In this document: piece by piece, positions 63,439 to 64,000 of the stretch
How the letters are laid out: the number at the start of each line of letters is the position of its first letter
Numbering within the stretch: position 1 is the stretch's first letter
From: Thermothielavioides terrestris NRRL 8126
Lineage: Eukaryota > Ascomycota > Sordariomycetes > Sordariales > Chaetomiaceae
Assembly (NCBI RefSeq): GCF_000226115.1
Contig: NC_016457.1
Coordinates: forward strand, 2,542,001-2,606,000
Direction: 5' to 3'
Length of the DNA stretch: 64,000 bases
Position numbers and translations under genes: made by a program
The notes under the pieces: model-generated
The model's input: the letters and a program-made list of their open reading frames with translations, nothing else
Told to the model about the DNA's origin: nothing
The model's database searches: none

Positions 63439-64000
63439 TCAATCCTCGTCGGCCAGCTTATCCGAAACTGTCTCCTTCGCGTTGTTGATGATCTTCTCGG
63501 GTGGCCGCGGGACAGCAACATCGACCGGCTCCGGGCTGCTCATTCCCGGGATCGGAGGGAGATTAGCGCTGGGATCACCCGGCACAGGAATCCGAATGTC
63601 TTCTGGTGAGCCCGGTATCGTCCTTGGATCGAGTCCCGGGATGTGGATGCGTTTGGCGTTGTTCTGGTACGCTGCGGGAATGATCTCAATGATCTCGTCT
63701 CGTGGGAACTTCAATTTTGGGATGTCCATGGTACTGCAGTGCATCAAGTATGAATACAGGACGCGCAACACGCTCTCATGGGCAATAATCAGGAGATCAT
63801 TCTGCTCCCGCTCTAGTTCGAGGATGATCGGCTCCAATCGGACAGCAAGGTCATGATACGACTGTCACTAGTTAGCCCTACTGAAAAGAAGAGGTAGATA
63901 AAGAATGGAACAAGGCAAGAAAAAGGAACAAGAAGAAAGGTGGTGGGTAAGATGAGGGATAGCGGATGACTGCGTACCTCGGCGCGTGGGTAGCGATGGT
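63439..64000 (-). CDS. 6-phosphofructo-2-kinase / fructose-2,6-bisphosphatase, C-terminal end
   Basis: The last exon (63439-63861) and part of the preceding one (63978-64000) are present, split by a 116-nt intron; the rest lies beyond the right edge. The joined reading RYPRAESYHDLAVRLEPIIL, followed by LEREQNDLLIIAHESVLRVL and YSYLMHCS, is the histidine-phosphatase half of the bifunctional enzyme that sets fructose-2,6-bisphosphate levels. The His of IIAHESV matches the second catalytic-site His. The 60-residue Pro-rich tail (IPGLDPRTIPGSPEDIRIPV) is fungal. Whether this paralogue is mainly a kinase or a phosphatase cannot be told from the part seen. Confidence 0.9.

Noticed and set aside
1..64000. 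CRISPR arrays, operons, rRNA or virus-derived genes
   Set aside because: No spaced direct repeats, no ribosomal RNA blocks and no integrase, polymerase or capsid-like reading frames were seen; the window is ordinary fungal nuclear DNA apart from one small inverted-repeat element.

Overview
The window is nuclear DNA from a filamentous ascomycete, most likely a Sordariomycete close to the Chaetomiaceae/Sordariales. The reasons are: genes lie on both strands without operons; coding DNA is GC-rich; short GT-AG introns (mostly 56-131 nt) break the genes, often with a CTGAC/CTAAC-like branch site near the acceptor; and nearly every recognisable protein is a single-copy eukaryotic housekeeping gene. 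Starts must be ATG here, so gene models were built by hand from splice sites and checked for reading-frame closure. I found 21 protein genes and no convincing tRNA, rRNA or CRISPR.

Layout. 1-1448 (-): 5' part of glycogen synthase, running off the left edge. 3089-3952 (+): a Gly/Tyr/Asn repeat protein of unknown function. 6511-10118 (+): CTD kinase catalytic subunit (CTK1/CDK12 type). 10458-12263 (-): acyltransferase-3 membrane protein. 13260-15293 (-): long disordered protein. 16672-17106 (-): PMP3-family membrane peptide. 17107-19895 is gene-free and holds a 379-bp non-autonomous element with 31-bp perfect terminal inverted repeats. 19896-22065 (+): Nrp1-like RNA-binding protein. 24086-27055 (-): large F-box-like acidic protein. 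28094-29654 (-): HAT2/RbAp48-type WD40 histone chaperone. 30555-35210 (+): XRN1 5'-3' exoribonuclease. 35712-36557 (-): signal peptidase subunit SPC3. 37071-39958 (+): HID1. 40984-41897 (-): nucleoporin POM34. 42601-44419 (+): membrane-anchored protein resembling an AMP-binding enzyme without its signature motif. 44802-47185 (-): MCM5. 48008-51537 (+): VPS54. 53188-55358 (-): CDC23/APC8. 56049-57191 (+): farnesyl-diphosphate synthase ERG20. 57752-61241 (-): Ras-association plus PH domain protein. 61892-63113 (-): MAT2B/RmlD-like NAD(P)-binding protein. 63439-64000 (-): 3' end of a 6-phosphofructo-2-kinase/fructose-2,6-bisphosphatase, running off the right edge.

How they relate. The genes do not form a metabolic cluster. 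Glycogen synthase and the PFK-2/FBPase-2 gene serve carbon storage and glycolytic control. CTK1, HAT2, XRN1 and Nrp1 act on transcription, chromatin and RNA. MCM5 and CDC23 serve the cell cycle. SPC3, HID1, VPS54 and POM34 serve membranes and trafficking. Three of the replication, chromatin or cell-cycle genes (MCM5, CDC23, HAT2) carry an ACGCGT box upstream.

The least explained parts are the inverted-repeat element with telomere-like units inside it, the degenerate AMP-binding protein, and the double-array repeat protein at 3089-3952. I saw no clear sign of an entirely new multi-gene system.
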